A stretch of DNA of 64,000 bases from Microbacterium sp. Root180 (GCF_001428485.1 NZ_LMHS01000002.1:604094-668093); one strand, 5' to 3'. Counted from the stretch's first letter, positions 1 to 9,154 are shown. Made by a program: numbers and translations. The notes: a model not told the origin generated them from the sequence alone.

Positions 1-12
1 CTCAGCGCCGCG

Positions 13-38
13 GTGAGCCGCCGGTCGTCGCGGCTCAC
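13..38 (-). terminator. Hairpin at the end of the first gene
   Basis: A 9-bp inverted repeat, GTGAGCCGC (13-21) against GCGGCTCAC (30-38), with an 8-nt loop. It overlaps the stop codon of the minus-strand gene at 35-715. No T-run follows, so it is at best a weak or Rho-assisted terminator. Confidence 0.35.
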
Positions 39-715
39 GAACCGGCACCCGGGATGTACGGCTGTCCGTCGAGGTCGAGGCACTGGATTCCGCTGACCCG
101 TTCCGTCCCGACGAGGCGTTCGTTCGGGATGCTGTAGCCGGCGTCACGCAGCGCCTGCGTCTCGAGGTCGCTGACGACCCACTCCCACGCCATCCACTCG
201 GCCGACCACGCGCGATGCTCGATCTCGTCGGCGCGCTCCGCCGGGGTGAGCCCGGACATGTCCGCGTCGGGATCGGCATCCGACTCCGTGCTCAGCGCCG
301 CCACGTGGTCGCGCATCGCGGGCAGAAGCGGCCCCGCCGCGGCGACGACATCGGTCGACCGGTACCAGTCCTCGAGTTCGCGGTTCAGCTCCGAGACGAA
401 CCCCGCGTCGGAGCCGCCCGTGTACGGCGCGAACCGCAGCTCGCAGTCGAACCCGTTGGGCATCGTGAACGACACGGCGCCGACGGGGTCCTGCGCCCAG
501 GGCCCCCACGTGAACCCGTCGGTCGCGACGGCGACACCGGCGCCTCCGACGAGGACGATGGCGAGAGCTCCCGAGGCGATCGCGATCCGACGTCGGCGCG
601 GACGCGGAACCTCGACGCGCGCCTGGGCGATCATCGCGGCGAGATCGGCGTCCTTCGGCCCGCGGGTCGCGGGTGCGGAGCCGTCCAGCAGTTCGTCGAG
701 CAGGTCGGGGGTCAT
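35..715 (-). CDS. Membrane-anchored protein of unknown function
   Basis: A 226-residue protein I do not recognise as a named family. About 40 N-terminal cytoplasmic residues end in a basic cluster (PRPRRRR). One hydrophobic helix follows (about residues 44-65, IAIASGALAIVLVGGAGVAVA), then an acidic, Trp-rich extracytoplasmic domain of about 160 residues with two cysteines. A perfect GGAGG lies just upstream of the ATG at 713-715, which fixes the start. The layout (short cytoplasmic tail, one helix, exported domain) recalls anti-sigma or sensor proteins, but no sigma factor lies beside it here. It sits 70 nt downstream of the TetR-VOC gene and could be co-transcribed with it. Confidence 0.75.
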   Translation of the reverse strand: MTPDLLDELLDGSAPATRGPKDADLAAMIAQARVEVPRPRRRRIAIASGALAIVLVGGAGVAVATDGFTWGPWAQDPVGAVSFTMPNGFDCELRFAPYTGGSDAGFVSELNRELEDWYRSTDVVAAAGPLLPAMRDHVAALSTESDADPDADMSGLTPAERADEIEHRAWSAEWMAWEWVVSDLETQALRDAGYSIPNERLVGTERVSGIQCLDLDGQPYIPGAGS

Positions 716-785
716 GGTGCCTCCATCGTCGGGGTGGTCTCACTCCGTACGTGTCCGGCATCCGGCGTTTCGTCTGCGGCGACCC

Positions 786-1781
786 TCAGTCCTCCGGCCC
801 GAGCTCCTGGAACAGGGTGAGCTGCAGATCCGCCGGGCCACGCAGCCGCGCGTTCACCGATCGCCACGGGGTCTGGCGGGCGGATGCCTCGACCGCCGCT
901 CCCCCGCCGCGCAGGCGTGCGACCGCCTCGGCGGTGTCATCGACCTCGAGTCCGATGCGGATCCGGTCGCTCGGCGCACCACCGTCCGTCTCGACCCCAT
1001 CGATGAACGAGACCTGCGCGGTGTTCGCGAGCTCGAGGGTCGCCCTGCCCGCGTCGAGGATCGCGACCCGGGCACCACCCTCGGCCTCGTACGCCTCGGC
1101 CTGCGGCATCCCGACGACGTCACGATAGAAGGCGAGTGCGGCGTCGAAGTCAGGCGCCTGCACCACCACGCGCAGCTGACGCACCTCGCCTCCCGCCGGA
1201 GTCGCGGCGACCGTCGAAGCGGCGGCCGCCGCGCGCTCGAGGAAACGGCCGAGCGAGGTCACACCGGCCCCGTCGTGCGCCCAGGCCTCGATCGCGGCGA
1301 GTACCGCACCGCCCCACGCCGCTCCGCCGACCTCCGCATGGAGCCGGTCGGCGCCGCCGCGCGCGAGCCGGGTCGCGACGCTCCCTGCGATCCGGGCGCG
1401 ACGGAGCGACGCCTCGCGCTCGAGCTCGGAATCCAGGCCCATCGCGGTGGAGTTCACGATCGCGAGGGCGAGGCTGTCCGGAGCGAAGCCCGGGGCGAGC
1501 TCCAGCACCGCCGCGCGGACGGCGGAAGCGGCATCCGCTGCGTCATCTGCGCCCAGACGCACGGCGAGCGCTTCGAGGCGCTCGTCGAGGCCGGCCCAGA
1601 GGATGTCGGACTTCGACGCGAAGTAGTTGAAGAAGCTCGAGCGGCTCACTCCGGCGCGGGTCGTGATGTCGGCGATCGATGTCGCCTCGAATCCCTGCTC
1701 CAGGAAGAGCTCGCACGCGGCTTCGGCGAGCGTCTCCCTCGACGACGCCTTCGGCCTGCCGACTCGCCCGGTGCTGCTCAT
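786..1781 (-). CDS. TetR-family regulator fused to a VOC (glyoxalase-fold) domain
   Basis: A 331-residue fusion. Residues about 10-60 form a TetR helix-turn-helix (TSIADITTRAGVSRSSFFNYF), and residues 60-190 the helical TetR core. Residues about 200-331 form a complete VOC domain (LRVVVQAPDFDAALAFYRDV to LQLTLFQELGPED). TetR proteins usually stop near 200 residues, so the VOC domain is an addition. It may act as ligand sensor or as an enzyme regulated in cis. It closely resembles the stand-alone VOC protein at 39231-39683, whose gene overlaps a MerR regulator. The start has no Shine-Dalgarno, but a TAGCGT box lies 6 nt upstream, suggesting a leaderless mRNA. No frameshift separates the two domains. 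The fusion is certain; its ligand is unknown. Confidence 0.9.
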   Translation of the reverse strand: MSSTGRVGRPKASSRETLAEAACELFLEQGFEATSIADITTRAGVSRSSFFNYFASKSDILWAGLDERLEALAVRLGADDAADAASAVRAAVLELAPGFAPDSLALAIVNSTAMGLDSELEREASLRRARIAGSVATRLARGGADRLHAEVGGAAWGGAVLAAIEAWAHDGAGVTSLGRFLERAAAAASTVAATPAGGEVRQLRVVVQAPDFDAALAFYRDVVGMPQAEAYEAEGGARVAILDAGRATLELANTAQVSFIDGVETDGGAPSDRIRIGLEVDDTAEAVARLRGGGAAVEASARQTPWRSVNARLRGPADLQLTLFQELGPED

Positions 1782-1787
1782 GCAGAC

Positions 1788-1793
1788 ACGCTA
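1788..1793 (-). promoter_or_regulatory. -10 box, leaderless TetR-VOC transcript
   Basis: TAGCGT on the minus strand lies 6 nt upstream of the ATG at 1779-1781, and no Shine-Dalgarno is present. This is the usual actinobacterial arrangement in which transcription starts at the start codon. Confidence 0.6.
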
Positions 1794-1867
1794 GCGGGCG
1801 CGAGGGAGGCATGAATATGGCGTAATGTTGGACGCAATCCAGAAATCGCCACGAGCGAAGGAGTCCG

Positions 1868-2506
1868 ATGCTGGACATCCAGACGGTGGGCCTCGCCCCC
1901 GACTACGTCCCCTACGTCGACGGGTGGGAGCTCCAGCGACGCATCCACGCGGACGTCGTCGAGGGCACGCGCCCCGACACCCTCCTGCTCCTCGAGCACC
2001 AGCCCGTCTATACGGCGGGGGCGCGCACCGCTCGCCATGAGCGGCCGACCGACGGCACACCGGTGGTCGACGTCGATCGCGGCGGCAAGATCACGTGGCA
2101 TGGACCCGGTCAGCTCGTCGGCTACCCGATCGTGCGGCTCGCCGAGCCCGTGGACGTCGTCGCGCACGTGCGCCGACTGGAGCACCTGCTCATCGAGGCG
2201 CTCCGGGAGCACGGGGTCGAGGGCTACCGCGTCGAGGGCCGCAGCGGCGTCTGGGTGCGCCGCCCGCTCGGTGAGGACAAGGTCGCAGCGATCGGCGTGC
2301 GCGTCCAGCGCGGCGTCACGATGCACGGCTTCGCCCTGAACTGCGACAACACGCTCGCCGGCTTCCGCGGGATCATCCCGTGCGGCATCACCGACGCAGG
2401 GGTCACCACGATCAGCGAGATCGTCGGGGCGGATGTCGCGCCCCGCGACGTCATCGCCACGGTGTCGCGAGTCTTCGAGGCCGACTTCGCGGCGGTGCCC
2501 GCATGA
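1868..2506 (+). CDS. lipB: Lipoyl(octanoyl) transferase LipB
   Basis: Transfers octanoate from octanoyl-ACP to the lipoyl domains of 2-oxoacid dehydrogenases and GcvH, the first step of endogenous lipoate synthesis. The 212 residues carry the family signature [12 protein letters not shown] (71-81), the catalytic Lys138 (GEDKVAAIG), the MHGFALN motif and the nucleophilic Cys172 (IIPCGI). GAAGGAG precedes the ATG at a normal spacing. The gene overlaps lipA by 4 nt (ATGA), so the two are translationally coupled. Length and motifs are normal for the family. Confidence 0.97.
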   Translation: MLDIQTVGLAPDYVPYVDGWELQRRIHADVVEGTRPDTLLLLEHQPVYTAGARTARHERPTDGTPVVDVDRGGKITWHGPGQLVGYPIVRLAEPVDVVAHVRRLEHLLIEALREHGVEGYRVEGRSGVWVRRPLGEDKVAAIGVRVQRGVTMHGFALNCDNTLAGFRGIIPCGITDAGVTTISEIVGADVAPRDVIATVSRVFEADFAAVPA

Positions 2507-3528
2507 GCGCGTGCGGAACCCCGGGGGCCGCCCCCGCCAGCGGACCGGACGGGCGCAAGCTGCTGCGGCTCGAGGTCCGCAACGCGCAGACGCCCATCGA
2601 GCGCAAGCCCGAGTGGATCAAGACCAAAGCGAAGATGGGCCCCGAGTACCAGGCCCTTCACGCGCTCGTGAAGACGGAGGAGCTCCACACCGTCTGCCAG
2701 GAGGCCGGCTGCCCGAACATCTACGAGTGCTGGGAGGACCGCGAGGCGACCTTCCTCATCGGCGGATCCCAGTGCACCCGCCGATGCGACTTCTGCCAGA
2801 TCGACACCGGCAAGCCGGCCGACTACGACACGGACGAACCCCGGCGCGTGGCGGAGAGCGTGGTGCGCATGAACCTGCGCTATGCCACGGTCACGGGTGT
2901 CGCTCGCGACGACCTGCCCGACGGCGGCGCATGGCTGCACGCCGAGACCGTTCGCCAGATCCACGCCCTGAATCCGAGCACGGGCGTCGAGATCCTCGCC
3001 ACGGACTTCAACGGCGATCCCGCGCTGCTCGACGAGGTGTTCGACAGCCGTCCGGAGGTCTTCGCGCACAACGTGGAGACGGTTCCCCGGATCTTCAAGC
3101 GCATCCGGCCCGCGTTCCGCTATGACCGGTCTCTCAACGTGCTCACGCAGGCACGCGCGGCCGGGCTCATCACGAAGTCGAACCTGATCCTCGGGATGGG
3201 CGAGGAACCCGAAGAGGTCGTCCAGGCACTGCGGGATCTCCGTGAAGCCGGCACCGACATCATCACGATCACGCAGTACCTGCGCCCGTCGCCGCGGCAT
3301 CTGCCCGTCGCTCGCTGGGTGAAGCCGGACGAGTTCGTCGCGTTCAAGGAGGAGGCCGAGCGCATCGGCTTCCTCGGCGTGCTGGCCGGCCCGCTCGTGC
3401 GCTCGTCGTATCGCGCCGGACGGCTGTGGGCGCAGTCGATGCTCTCGCAGGGTCGCGAGATCCCCGCGAACCTGGCGCACATCGCCGAGGACGTGCACGT
3501 CGAACGCGGGTTCGCGCAGGCGGTGTAG
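2503..3528 (+). CDS. lipA: Lipoyl synthase LipA
   Basis: A radical-SAM enzyme that inserts two sulfurs into the octanoyl chain placed by LipB. Within 341 residues, C65-x4-C70-x5-C76 ligates the sacrificial auxiliary 4Fe-4S cluster, and C91-x3-C95-x2-C98 is the SAM-cluster motif. I chose the ATG at 2503, which overlaps the lipB stop (ATGA). An in-frame extension back to 2380 would read antisense-like arginine-rich sequence inside lipB and is rejected. It ends 25 bp before the convergent DUF2004-like gene. Confidence 0.97.
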   Translation: MSACGTPGAAPASGPDGRKLLRLEVRNAQTPIERKPEWIKTKAKMGPEYQALHALVKTEELHTVCQEAGCPNIYECWEDREATFLIGGSQCTRRCDFCQIDTGKPADYDTDEPRRVAESVVRMNLRYATVTGVARDDLPDGGAWLHAETVRQIHALNPSTGVEILATDFNGDPALLDEVFDSRPEVFAHNVETVPRIFKRIRPAFRYDRSLNVLTQARAAGLITKSNLILGMGEEPEEVVQALRDLREAGTDIITITQYLRPSPRHLPVARWVKPDEFVAFKEEAERIGFLGVLAGPLVRSSYRAGRLWAQSMLSQGREIPANLAHIAEDVHVERGFAQAV

Positions 3529-3553
3529 CCGGCGGCAGCGGACCGCGGGGGCG

Positions 3554-4054
3554 CTACTCCGCGCTGGTGACGGTGAGGACGCCGCCCTCGGAGTCGAGGT
3601 TCACCAGCAGCACGTCGTCCGTGGCGTCGGGGTCCAGTGCGTACTCGAGCACCGCGAACGGGTCGGACCCGCCGTGCTCGTCGGCGAGGATCGTCATGCT
3701 CATGAACTGGAGTGATCGGATGACGTCGATGTGCACGTCGCCGGAGATGTCGACGAGCAGGTCTTCCAGCTCATCGCCGAGGGACTCCTGCTGCTGGAGG
3801 ATGTACTCGGTCACTTCGCTCGTGCGATCGCTGAGCTCGTCCACCATGGCGTTGCGCGCGCTGCGGTCGATGTCCTCGATCGACGAGATGAGACCGGCGG
3901 CGACATCGAGTGCCGCCTCCGAGACGTCGTCCTGATCGGGTGCAGTGAGGTCGACCGTCACGGACTGATCCCCGAGCTCGACATTCTCGGACCAGAAGAT
4001 CGAGCCGTCCGGGCCCGATTCGAGGAGTCCGAAGTAGTCGTGCTCGATCGCCAT
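3554..4054 (-). CDS. Small acidic DUF2004-like protein
   Basis: A 166-residue, strongly acidic cytoplasmic protein with no signal peptide or membrane helix. The N-terminus (MAIEHDYFGLLESGPDGSIFW), with its mix of beta and helical stretches, resembles the DUF2004 family, a group without a known function; I make this assignment from memory of the family. A helical segment (about residues 55-110) is rich in Asp and Glu. It is convergent with lipA and lies about 90 bp after ftsY on the same strand. Function unknown. Confidence 0.7.
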   Translation of the reverse strand: MAIEHDYFGLLESGPDGSIFWSENVELGDQSVTVDLTAPDQDDVSEAALDVAAGLISSIEDIDRSARNAMVDELSDRTSEVTEYILQQQESLGDELEDLLVDISGDVHIDVIRSLQFMSMTILADEHGGSDPFAVLEYALDPDATDDVLLVNLDSEGGVLTVTSAE

Positions 4055-4142
4055 GTCCCCATGAAACCAGCCTGCGCGCCGAGGCGGAAGTCCTGGACCC
4101 GCGTGGCGGAGATCCGTTACGCGGCCGACATCCGCGGGACCG

Positions 4143-5015
4143 TCATTCGACGAGCGACGCCGCGAAGACGTGCGGCGTGAAGCCGGTCAGGTCACCGATG
4201 CCCTCACCCTGCCCCAGCAGCTTCACCGGGATGCCGGTGCGCTCCTGCACGGCGAGGACGAACCCGCCCTTGGCCGAGCCGTCGAGCTTCGTGAGGACGA
4301 GTCCGGTGACGCCCGCGTGCTCGAGGAAGGCCTGGGCCTGCATGACGCCGTTCTGACCGGTGGTCGCATCGAGCACCAGCAGAACCTCGCTGATCGGCGC
4401 CTGCTTCTCGATCACGCGCCTGATCTTGGTGAGCTCGTCCATGAGGCCCCCCTTGGTGTGCAGACGGCCGGCGGTGTCCACCAGAACGATCTCGGTGCCG
4501 GTGCTCTTGGCGTACTCGATGGTCTGGAACGCGACGGATGCCGGATCCTGCCCCTCCTGCTGCGGTCGGACGATCGCGGCTCCCCCGCGCTCCGCCCAGG
4601 TCGCGAGCTGATCGACCGCGGCCGCCCGGAAGGTGTCGGCCGCGCCGACCACCACCGATCGTCCGTAGCGCTGCAGGAACTTCGCGAACTTGCCGATCGT
4701 GGTCGTCTTGCCCACGCCGTTCACGCCGACCACCAGCACGACGGCGGGGCGCTCCGTGAGGCGGAGGGTCGTGTCGAACTTGGCGAAGTGCTCCTCGAGC
4801 GTCTCCTTCAGCATCCGCTGCAGATCGCGCGGGTCGGTGGTGCGGAACCGCTCGACCTTCTCGCGCAGCTCGTCGACGATGCGCTCGGTGATGTCGGGCC
4901 CGAAATCCGCGGTCAGGAGCGCCGTCTCGAGGTCTTCCCACGTCGTCTCGTCGATCGTGGGCTTGACGAACATGCCGCGCAGCGCGCGACCGAGCGACCA
5001 GGAGCTCTCTGCCAT
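4143..5015 (-). CDS. ftsY: Signal recognition particle receptor FtsY
   Basis: The SRP-receptor GTPase that docks ribosome-SRP complexes at the membrane for co-translational insertion. The 290 residues contain the N domain (about 1-85) and the NG GTPase: G1 loop GVNGVGKTT (97-105), DTAGRLH and TKLDGSAKGG. The long acidic A domain of E. coli FtsY is absent, as usual in Actinobacteria; a short N-terminus (SSWSLGRALRGMF) probably contacts the membrane. TAGGCT lies 6 nt upstream of the ATG, so the mRNA is probably leaderless and independent of smc, which ends about 70 bp upstream. The smc-ftsY order is conserved in Actinobacteria. Confidence 0.97.
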   Translation of the reverse strand: MAESSWSLGRALRGMFVKPTIDETTWEDLETALLTADFGPDITERIVDELREKVERFRTTDPRDLQRMLKETLEEHFAKFDTTLRLTERPAVVLVVGVNGVGKTTTIGKFAKFLQRYGRSVVVGAADTFRAAAVDQLATWAERGGAAIVRPQQEGQDPASVAFQTIEYAKSTGTEIVLVDTAGRLHTKGGLMDELTKIRRVIEKQAPISEVLLVLDATTGQNGVMQAQAFLEHAGVTGLVLTKLDGSAKGGFVLAVQERTGIPVKLLGQGEGIGDLTGFTPHVFAASLVE

Positions 5016-5021
5016 GCCACC

Positions 5022-5027
5022 AGCCTA
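5022..5027 (-). promoter_or_regulatory. -10 box, leaderless ftsY transcript
   Basis: TAGGCT on the minus strand ends 6 nt before the ftsY ATG, with no Shine-Dalgarno between them. Confidence 0.55.
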
Positions 5028-5084
5028 TGGCCGGCCGACCCTGCGCCGTTCCCCGCGTCCTCGTCGTCTCGACGCCGGCCGAGC

Positions 5085-8000
5085 TTACGAGGCCGCGCGC
5101 TCGGCGAGGCGCTGACCGACGACGGCGGAGACGCCGTCCTGTCGCATCGAGACGCCGTACAGCGCGTCGGCGATCTCCATCGTGCGCTTCTGGTGCGTGA
5201 TGACGATGAGCTGACTGGACTCGCGCAGCTGCTCGAGGACGCCGAGCAGGCGACCGAGGTTCGCATCGTCGAGTGCTGCCTCGACCTCGTCGAGGATGTA
5301 GAACGGGCTCGGGCGCGCCTTGAAGATCGCGGTGAGCAGTGCCACGGCCGCGAGCGACCGCTCTCCGCCCGACAGCAGCGAGAGCCGCTCGATCTTCTTG
5401 CCGACGGGCCGCACGGCGACTTCGATGCCGGTGGTCAGCGGAGCATCGGGATCCGTGAGCGAGATGCTCCCCGTGCCGCCGGGGAAGAGGATCGGGAAGA
5501 CTTCGCCGAACGCCGTCCTCGTGTCCTCGAAGGCCGCGAGGAAGATCGTCTGCATCCGCTCGTCGAGCTCCTCGATGATCGTGATGAGGTCCTTGCGGGT
5601 CTGGGTCAGGTCGGCGAGCTGCTCGGTGAGGAACTTGTGGCGCTGCTCGAGCGCGGCGAACTCCTCGAGCGCGAGCGGGTTCACCCGGCCGAGCTGCGTG
5701 AGCTTGCGTTCGGCCTCCTGCAGGCGCCGGCGCTGCTGCGGGCGATCGAAGGGGACGGATGCCGCCTCCTCGGCCTCGCTCTCGTCGGCATCCTCTGCGG
5801 CCTCCGACGCGACCGGATCGCCCGGAACACCCTGATCGGGTCCATATTCCGAAACGAGAATGTCTTCGTCCAGACCGAGCTCCGATTGCACGCGCTCGAG
5901 GATCCCGTTCACGTGGAGGCGCTTCTCGTGGATCTGAAGCTCCAGGCTGTGGACGCTCTCGGTGAGGCCGGCGAGGCGCTCCCGCGCCACGGACTCCTGA
6001 CGCCGCAGTTCGGCGAGCTCCGTCGTCAGCGCGCTCCGCTCGGACTCCGCCTGGGCGAGTTCGAGGCGTGCCTGCACGAGCGAGCGCTCCACCGAGTCGA
6101 GCACCGCCGGGAGCTGCGCCGCGACACCCGCGGCGGTGTCGCGCTGCGCGCGGCGCAGGACCGCTCGGCGCGCGGCCTCCGCGGCTGCCTCGCGCTCGCG
6201 TTCGCGCTGGCGTTCCAGTGCGATGACGCGCGCCTCGCCGGCGCGGATGCGCTCCTTCAGCGTCTCGACGTCCAGACGCGCGCGCATCTCGCCGTCGCGC
6301 GCACCCTCGAGAGCGGCCAGCATGCCCTCGCGGGCTGACGCGTCGAGAATCGGCCGGGGAGCCTCGAGCGCGGCGGTGAGCTGGTCGTCCGCGGATCGGG
6401 CCGATCCCTCGGCCTCGGCCACGGCGACCTCGGCCTGAGCGAGTCCTGCGGCGAGTCGCTCGCACTCGGCCACCGCCGCCTCGTGCCGCACCGTCGCGCG
6501 GTTCACCTGCTCGGTGTGCGCCGCCAGTGCGGCATCGTGCTCGCGCAGCGTGGTGAGCGCGGCCTTGGTCCGCTGACGGGCGGAGTCGAGGACGCGCGTG
6601 GCATCCGCGAGGGCCTCGCGCAGGGAGTCGGCGACGACCGTGATCTCGTCGCGACGCTCCGCTGCGGCATCCCGCTCCGCCGCCAGCTCGAGGCGGGAAC
6701 GGCGCTGCCCCGATCCGGCACGCACGGTGTACTCGGTCACGACCTCGCCCGAGCGGGTGACGACCGTCACCGGCCCCCCGGCCGCTGCGGCCGTGAGCGC
6801 GGGACCGGCAGCCAGGGCGGCGTCGAGATCATCGGCGACGAGGACGAAGGACAGGATGCCGAGCACGCCCTCGGGTGCCGAGACGACATCGCGCGCGGGC
6901 ACGACACCCGCGATCGCCGGGAACTGGGGGCGAGCGGATGCCGCCTCGGCGATCGCGATGTCGATCGTGCCGAGATCGCCCTCGCGCACCAGCCGCGCCG
7001 TCGCTGCGGCCTCTTCGCGGCTGCCGACGAGCACGCCCTCGACGAGGGGCCCGAGGGCGGCCGCGATCGCGGCCTCGTACCCCGCGGTGATCTTGACGGA
7101 GTCGCCCAGCACTCCGCGCACGCCGGCGGCGCCGCGAGCGATGACCTCAGCCGCGGCGTTCTTGCCGTCCAGCGCGCGTCCCAGCGCGGAGGTCTGCGCC
7201 GTGAGCGCCTCGACCTCGCGCTCCGCAGCGTGCAGGCGCTCGCGCAGGGTGCCGACTTCCGTCTCCGCATCGGTCGCGTCGCGCTGCGCTCGCTCGTACG
7301 CGGTGGCGTACTCGGCCGCCGACCCGTCGGGCACGAGATCGGGATCGACGCCGGCGAGGGTCTCCGCAGCCTCGGCACGGCGGGCCAGCGCGGCATCGAG
7401 CGCGCGCTGCTGCCGGTCGACGGCCGCGCGGACGGCGGCGAGAGCGGATGCCGCGGCCTCCGCGGTTCCGCGCAGGGCCGTGAGCCGCATGTCGTGCTCG
7501 GAGACCAGAGCGCTCTGGGCCGCGATGTCGGTGTCGAGCGCATCGAGCTCGGCACGCGCGCGCATCACGTCGCGCGAGGCTTCGGCCGCGGAATCGTGTG
7601 CCCCGCCGAGGCCGTCGCCGATCTCCTGGATCTCCGCGCGAGCCTCGTCGATCATCGCCTGGGACACGGTCGTCAATTCGATGCGCTCGTCGTCCTCGGC
7701 CTCGCCGAGGAGCGCCAGCCGCTGGCCTGCGAGGGCGTACAGCCCGCGCAGGCGCTCCTGTACGCGTTCGAGGCCGTAGGTGACGCGGCGCGCCTGATCT
7801 ACGGCCTCGGATCGCTGCTCGGTCTCGAGCAGTTCGATGCGAGCCCGGGCGCTCTCGAGCTGATCCTGCAGCACGAGCCGCTCGGCGTGGCGCTCCTGCT
7901 CGCTCTGGGCATGCGACGCGAGCTCGGTGCGAAGTCCGACGATCTCGTCCGCGAACAGTCGCGCCTTGGCGTCGCGCACAACGGCGGCGATCGTCGCGGC

Positions 8001-8642
8001 CTCACGCGCGATCTCGGCCTGCCGTCCGAGCGGCTTCAGCTGCCGGCGGAGCTCTCCGGCGAGGTCGCTCAGACGCGTGAGGTTCGCCTCCATCGCATCG
8101 AGCTTGCGGAGGGTCTTCTCCTTGCGCCGACGGTGCTTGAGGATCCCGGCGGCTTCTTCAATGAAGCCGCGGCGATCCTCCGGCGACGCCTGGAGAACGC
8201 TGTCGAGGCGCCCCTGCCCGACGATCACGTGCATCTCGCGTCCGAGCCCCGAGTCGCTCAAGAGCTCCTGCACATCGAGCAGCCGGCAGACCTCGCCATT
8301 GATCGCGTACTCGCTCGCGCCGTTGCGGAACAGCGTCCGGCTGATCGTCACCTCGGTGTACTCGATCGGCAGCGCGCCGTCGGTGTTGTCGATGGTGAGC
8401 TGCACCTCCGCTCGCCCGAGCGGGCCGCGCGTCGCGGTGCCGGCGAAGATGACGTCCTCCATCTTGCCGCCGCGGAGGGTCTTGGCCCCCTGCTCGCCCA
8501 TCACCCACGCGAGCGCATCCACGACGTTCGACTTGCCGGACCCGTTCGGTCCGACGATGCAGGTCACGCCGGGCTCGAGGGCGAATGTCGTGGGCTGGGC
8601 GAACGACTTGAACCCTTTGAGCGTCACGCTCTTCAGGTGCAT
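5085..8642 (-). CDS. smc: Chromosome segregation ATPase SMC
   Basis: The core of the SMC-ScpAB condensin that loops and segregates the chromosome. The 1185 residues show the whole architecture: N-terminal ATPase half with Walker A GPNGSGKSN (31-39), two long Ala/Glu/Arg-rich coiled coils, a central hinge (about 510-660), and the C-terminal half with signature LLSGGERSLAA, Walker B FYILDEVEAALDD and an ITHQK switch. An acidic insert lies near residues 940-970, in the returning coiled coil. GGAGG precedes the ATG. In most Actinobacteria smc follows mutM directly; here a 4-kb opposite-strand island separates them. Confidence 0.98.
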   Translation of the reverse strand: MHLKSVTLKGFKSFAQPTTFALEPGVTCIVGPNGSGKSNVVDALAWVMGEQGAKTLRGGKMEDVIFAGTATRGPLGRAEVQLTIDNTDGALPIEYTEVTISRTLFRNGASEYAINGEVCRLLDVQELLSDSGLGREMHVIVGQGRLDSVLQASPEDRRGFIEEAAGILKHRRRKEKTLRKLDAMEANLTRLSDLAGELRRQLKPLGRQAEIAREAATIAAVVRDAKARLFADEIVGLRTELASHAQSEQERHAERLVLQDQLESARARIELLETEQRSEAVDQARRVTYGLERVQERLRGLYALAGQRLALLGEAEDDERIELTTVSQAMIDEARAEIQEIGDGLGGAHDSAAEASRDVMRARAELDALDTDIAAQSALVSEHDMRLTALRGTAEAAASALAAVRAAVDRQQRALDAALARRAEAAETLAGVDPDLVPDGSAAEYATAYERAQRDATDAETEVGTLRERLHAAEREVEALTAQTSALGRALDGKNAAAEVIARGAAGVRGVLGDSVKITAGYEAAIAAALGPLVEGVLVGSREEAAATARLVREGDLGTIDIAIAEAASARPQFPAIAGVVPARDVVSAPEGVLGILSFVLVADDLDAALAAGPALTAAAAGGPVTVVTRSGEVVTEYTVRAGSGQRRSRLELAAERDAAAERRDEITVVADSLREALADATRVLDSARQRTKAALTTLREHDAALAAHTEQVNRATVRHEAAVAECERLAAGLAQAEVAVAEAEGSARSADDQLTAALEAPRPILDASAREGMLAALEGARDGEMRARLDVETLKERIRAGEARVIALERQREREREAAAEAARRAVLRRAQRDTAAGVAAQLPAVLDSVERSLVQARLELAQAESERSALTTELAELRRQESVARERLAGLTESVHSLELQIHEKRLHVNGILERVQSELGLDEDILVSEYGPDQGVPGDPVASEAAEDADESEAEEAASVPFDRPQQRRRLQEAERKLTQLGRVNPLALEEFAALEQRHKFLTEQLADLTQTRKDLITIIEELDERMQTIFLAAFEDTRTAFGEVFPILFPGGTGSISLTDPDAPLTTGIEVAVRPVGKKIERLSLLSGGERSLAAVALLTAIFKARPSPFYILDEVEAALDDANLGRLLGVLEQLRESSQLIVITHQKRTMEIADALYGVSMRQDGVSAVVGQRLAERAAS

Positions 8643-8792
8643 CCGTCGCCTCCGCGCTCACGTCCACCCCGGCCCGGGGACGCCCGACCGTGTGCGGGCG
8701 CCCACCACGCTACCGGAGCACGCACACCGTTCCGTGAAGCACCGCCGTACGGGACGCGACACGCCCGTGGGCGCTCGAATCTGCGAGAAAGC

Positions 8793-8822
8793 TTGACGCG
8801 AGCTGGATGGACGCGCTAGTGT
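8793..8822 (+). promoter_or_regulatory. Candidate promoter of the small-peptide gene
   Basis: TTGACG (8793-8798) and TAGTGT (8817-8822) are separated by 18 nt, a good sigma-70-type spacing for this phylum. The predicted start lies near 8829, about 30 nt upstream of the peptide ATG. This is one of the best -35/-10 pairs in the window. Confidence 0.55.
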
Positions 8823-8859
8823 CACTCTCCGCGTCTGAAGTCGAGAAAGGAGGTCCGAA

Positions 8860-8982
8860 ATGATGCACATGAACACCACCGGAGTCATCGCTCCCACTGG
8901 CGTTGCGACGATTCGTCTGTGCGCTCTGCGGACCCACTCCTTCGGCGCATTCCAGAACAGCGGCTTCCACACCGCCGGCTGA
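8860..8982 (+). CDS. 40-residue peptide with an exceptionally strong ribosome binding site
   Basis: An ORF of 40 codons starting with two consecutive ATGs (8860 and 8863). AGAAAGGAGGT at 8844-8854 is an 11-nt perfect complement to the 16S 3' end, with 8 nt to the second ATG, which I favour as start. The promoter above is well placed. The peptide is slightly basic, with a single Cys (residue 21), three His after the start region, Phe/Gly/Ser/Asn residues towards the C-terminus (SFGAFQNSGF) and an HTAG end. It has no clear signal peptide or membrane helix and no run of one amino acid typical of attenuators. It lies 172 nt upstream of the 85-residue gene and the GNAT genes. It could be a small functional protein, a leader peptide or a modified-peptide precursor; I do not recognise it. 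Confidence 0.6.
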   Translation: MMHMNTTGVIAPTGVATIRLCALRTHSFGAFQNSGFHTAG

Positions 8983-9154
8983 CCCCGCAGGGGAGAACTC
9001 TGTCCGCTTGCGGGCATGACCTCCTGCGCCGCCCCGTTTCCGGGTGCTGAGCGCGCATCCTGCCATTCGCCCCGTCGTGCTGCGGCACGGCATCCCCCGC
9101 CCGACCGCGCGTGGTCCGGGCATCCACCTCCACTCCACACGGAAGAGAACCATC

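Noticed and set aside
246..1814. 522-codon plus-strand frame over the TetR-VOC fusion and the first gene
   Set aside because: Shadow frame; the minus-strand proteins have recognisable domains or topology, and this one is low-complexity.
4170..6338. 722-codon open frame antisense to ftsY and smc
   Set aside because: Same reason: it crosses two clear genes on the other strand and has no recognisable motif or ribosome binding site.
6483..8819. 778-codon open frame antisense to smc, rich in Arg/Gly/Ala
   Set aside because: High GC suppresses stop codons in antisense frames. The sequence has no domain, and the opposite strand encodes a complete SMC.
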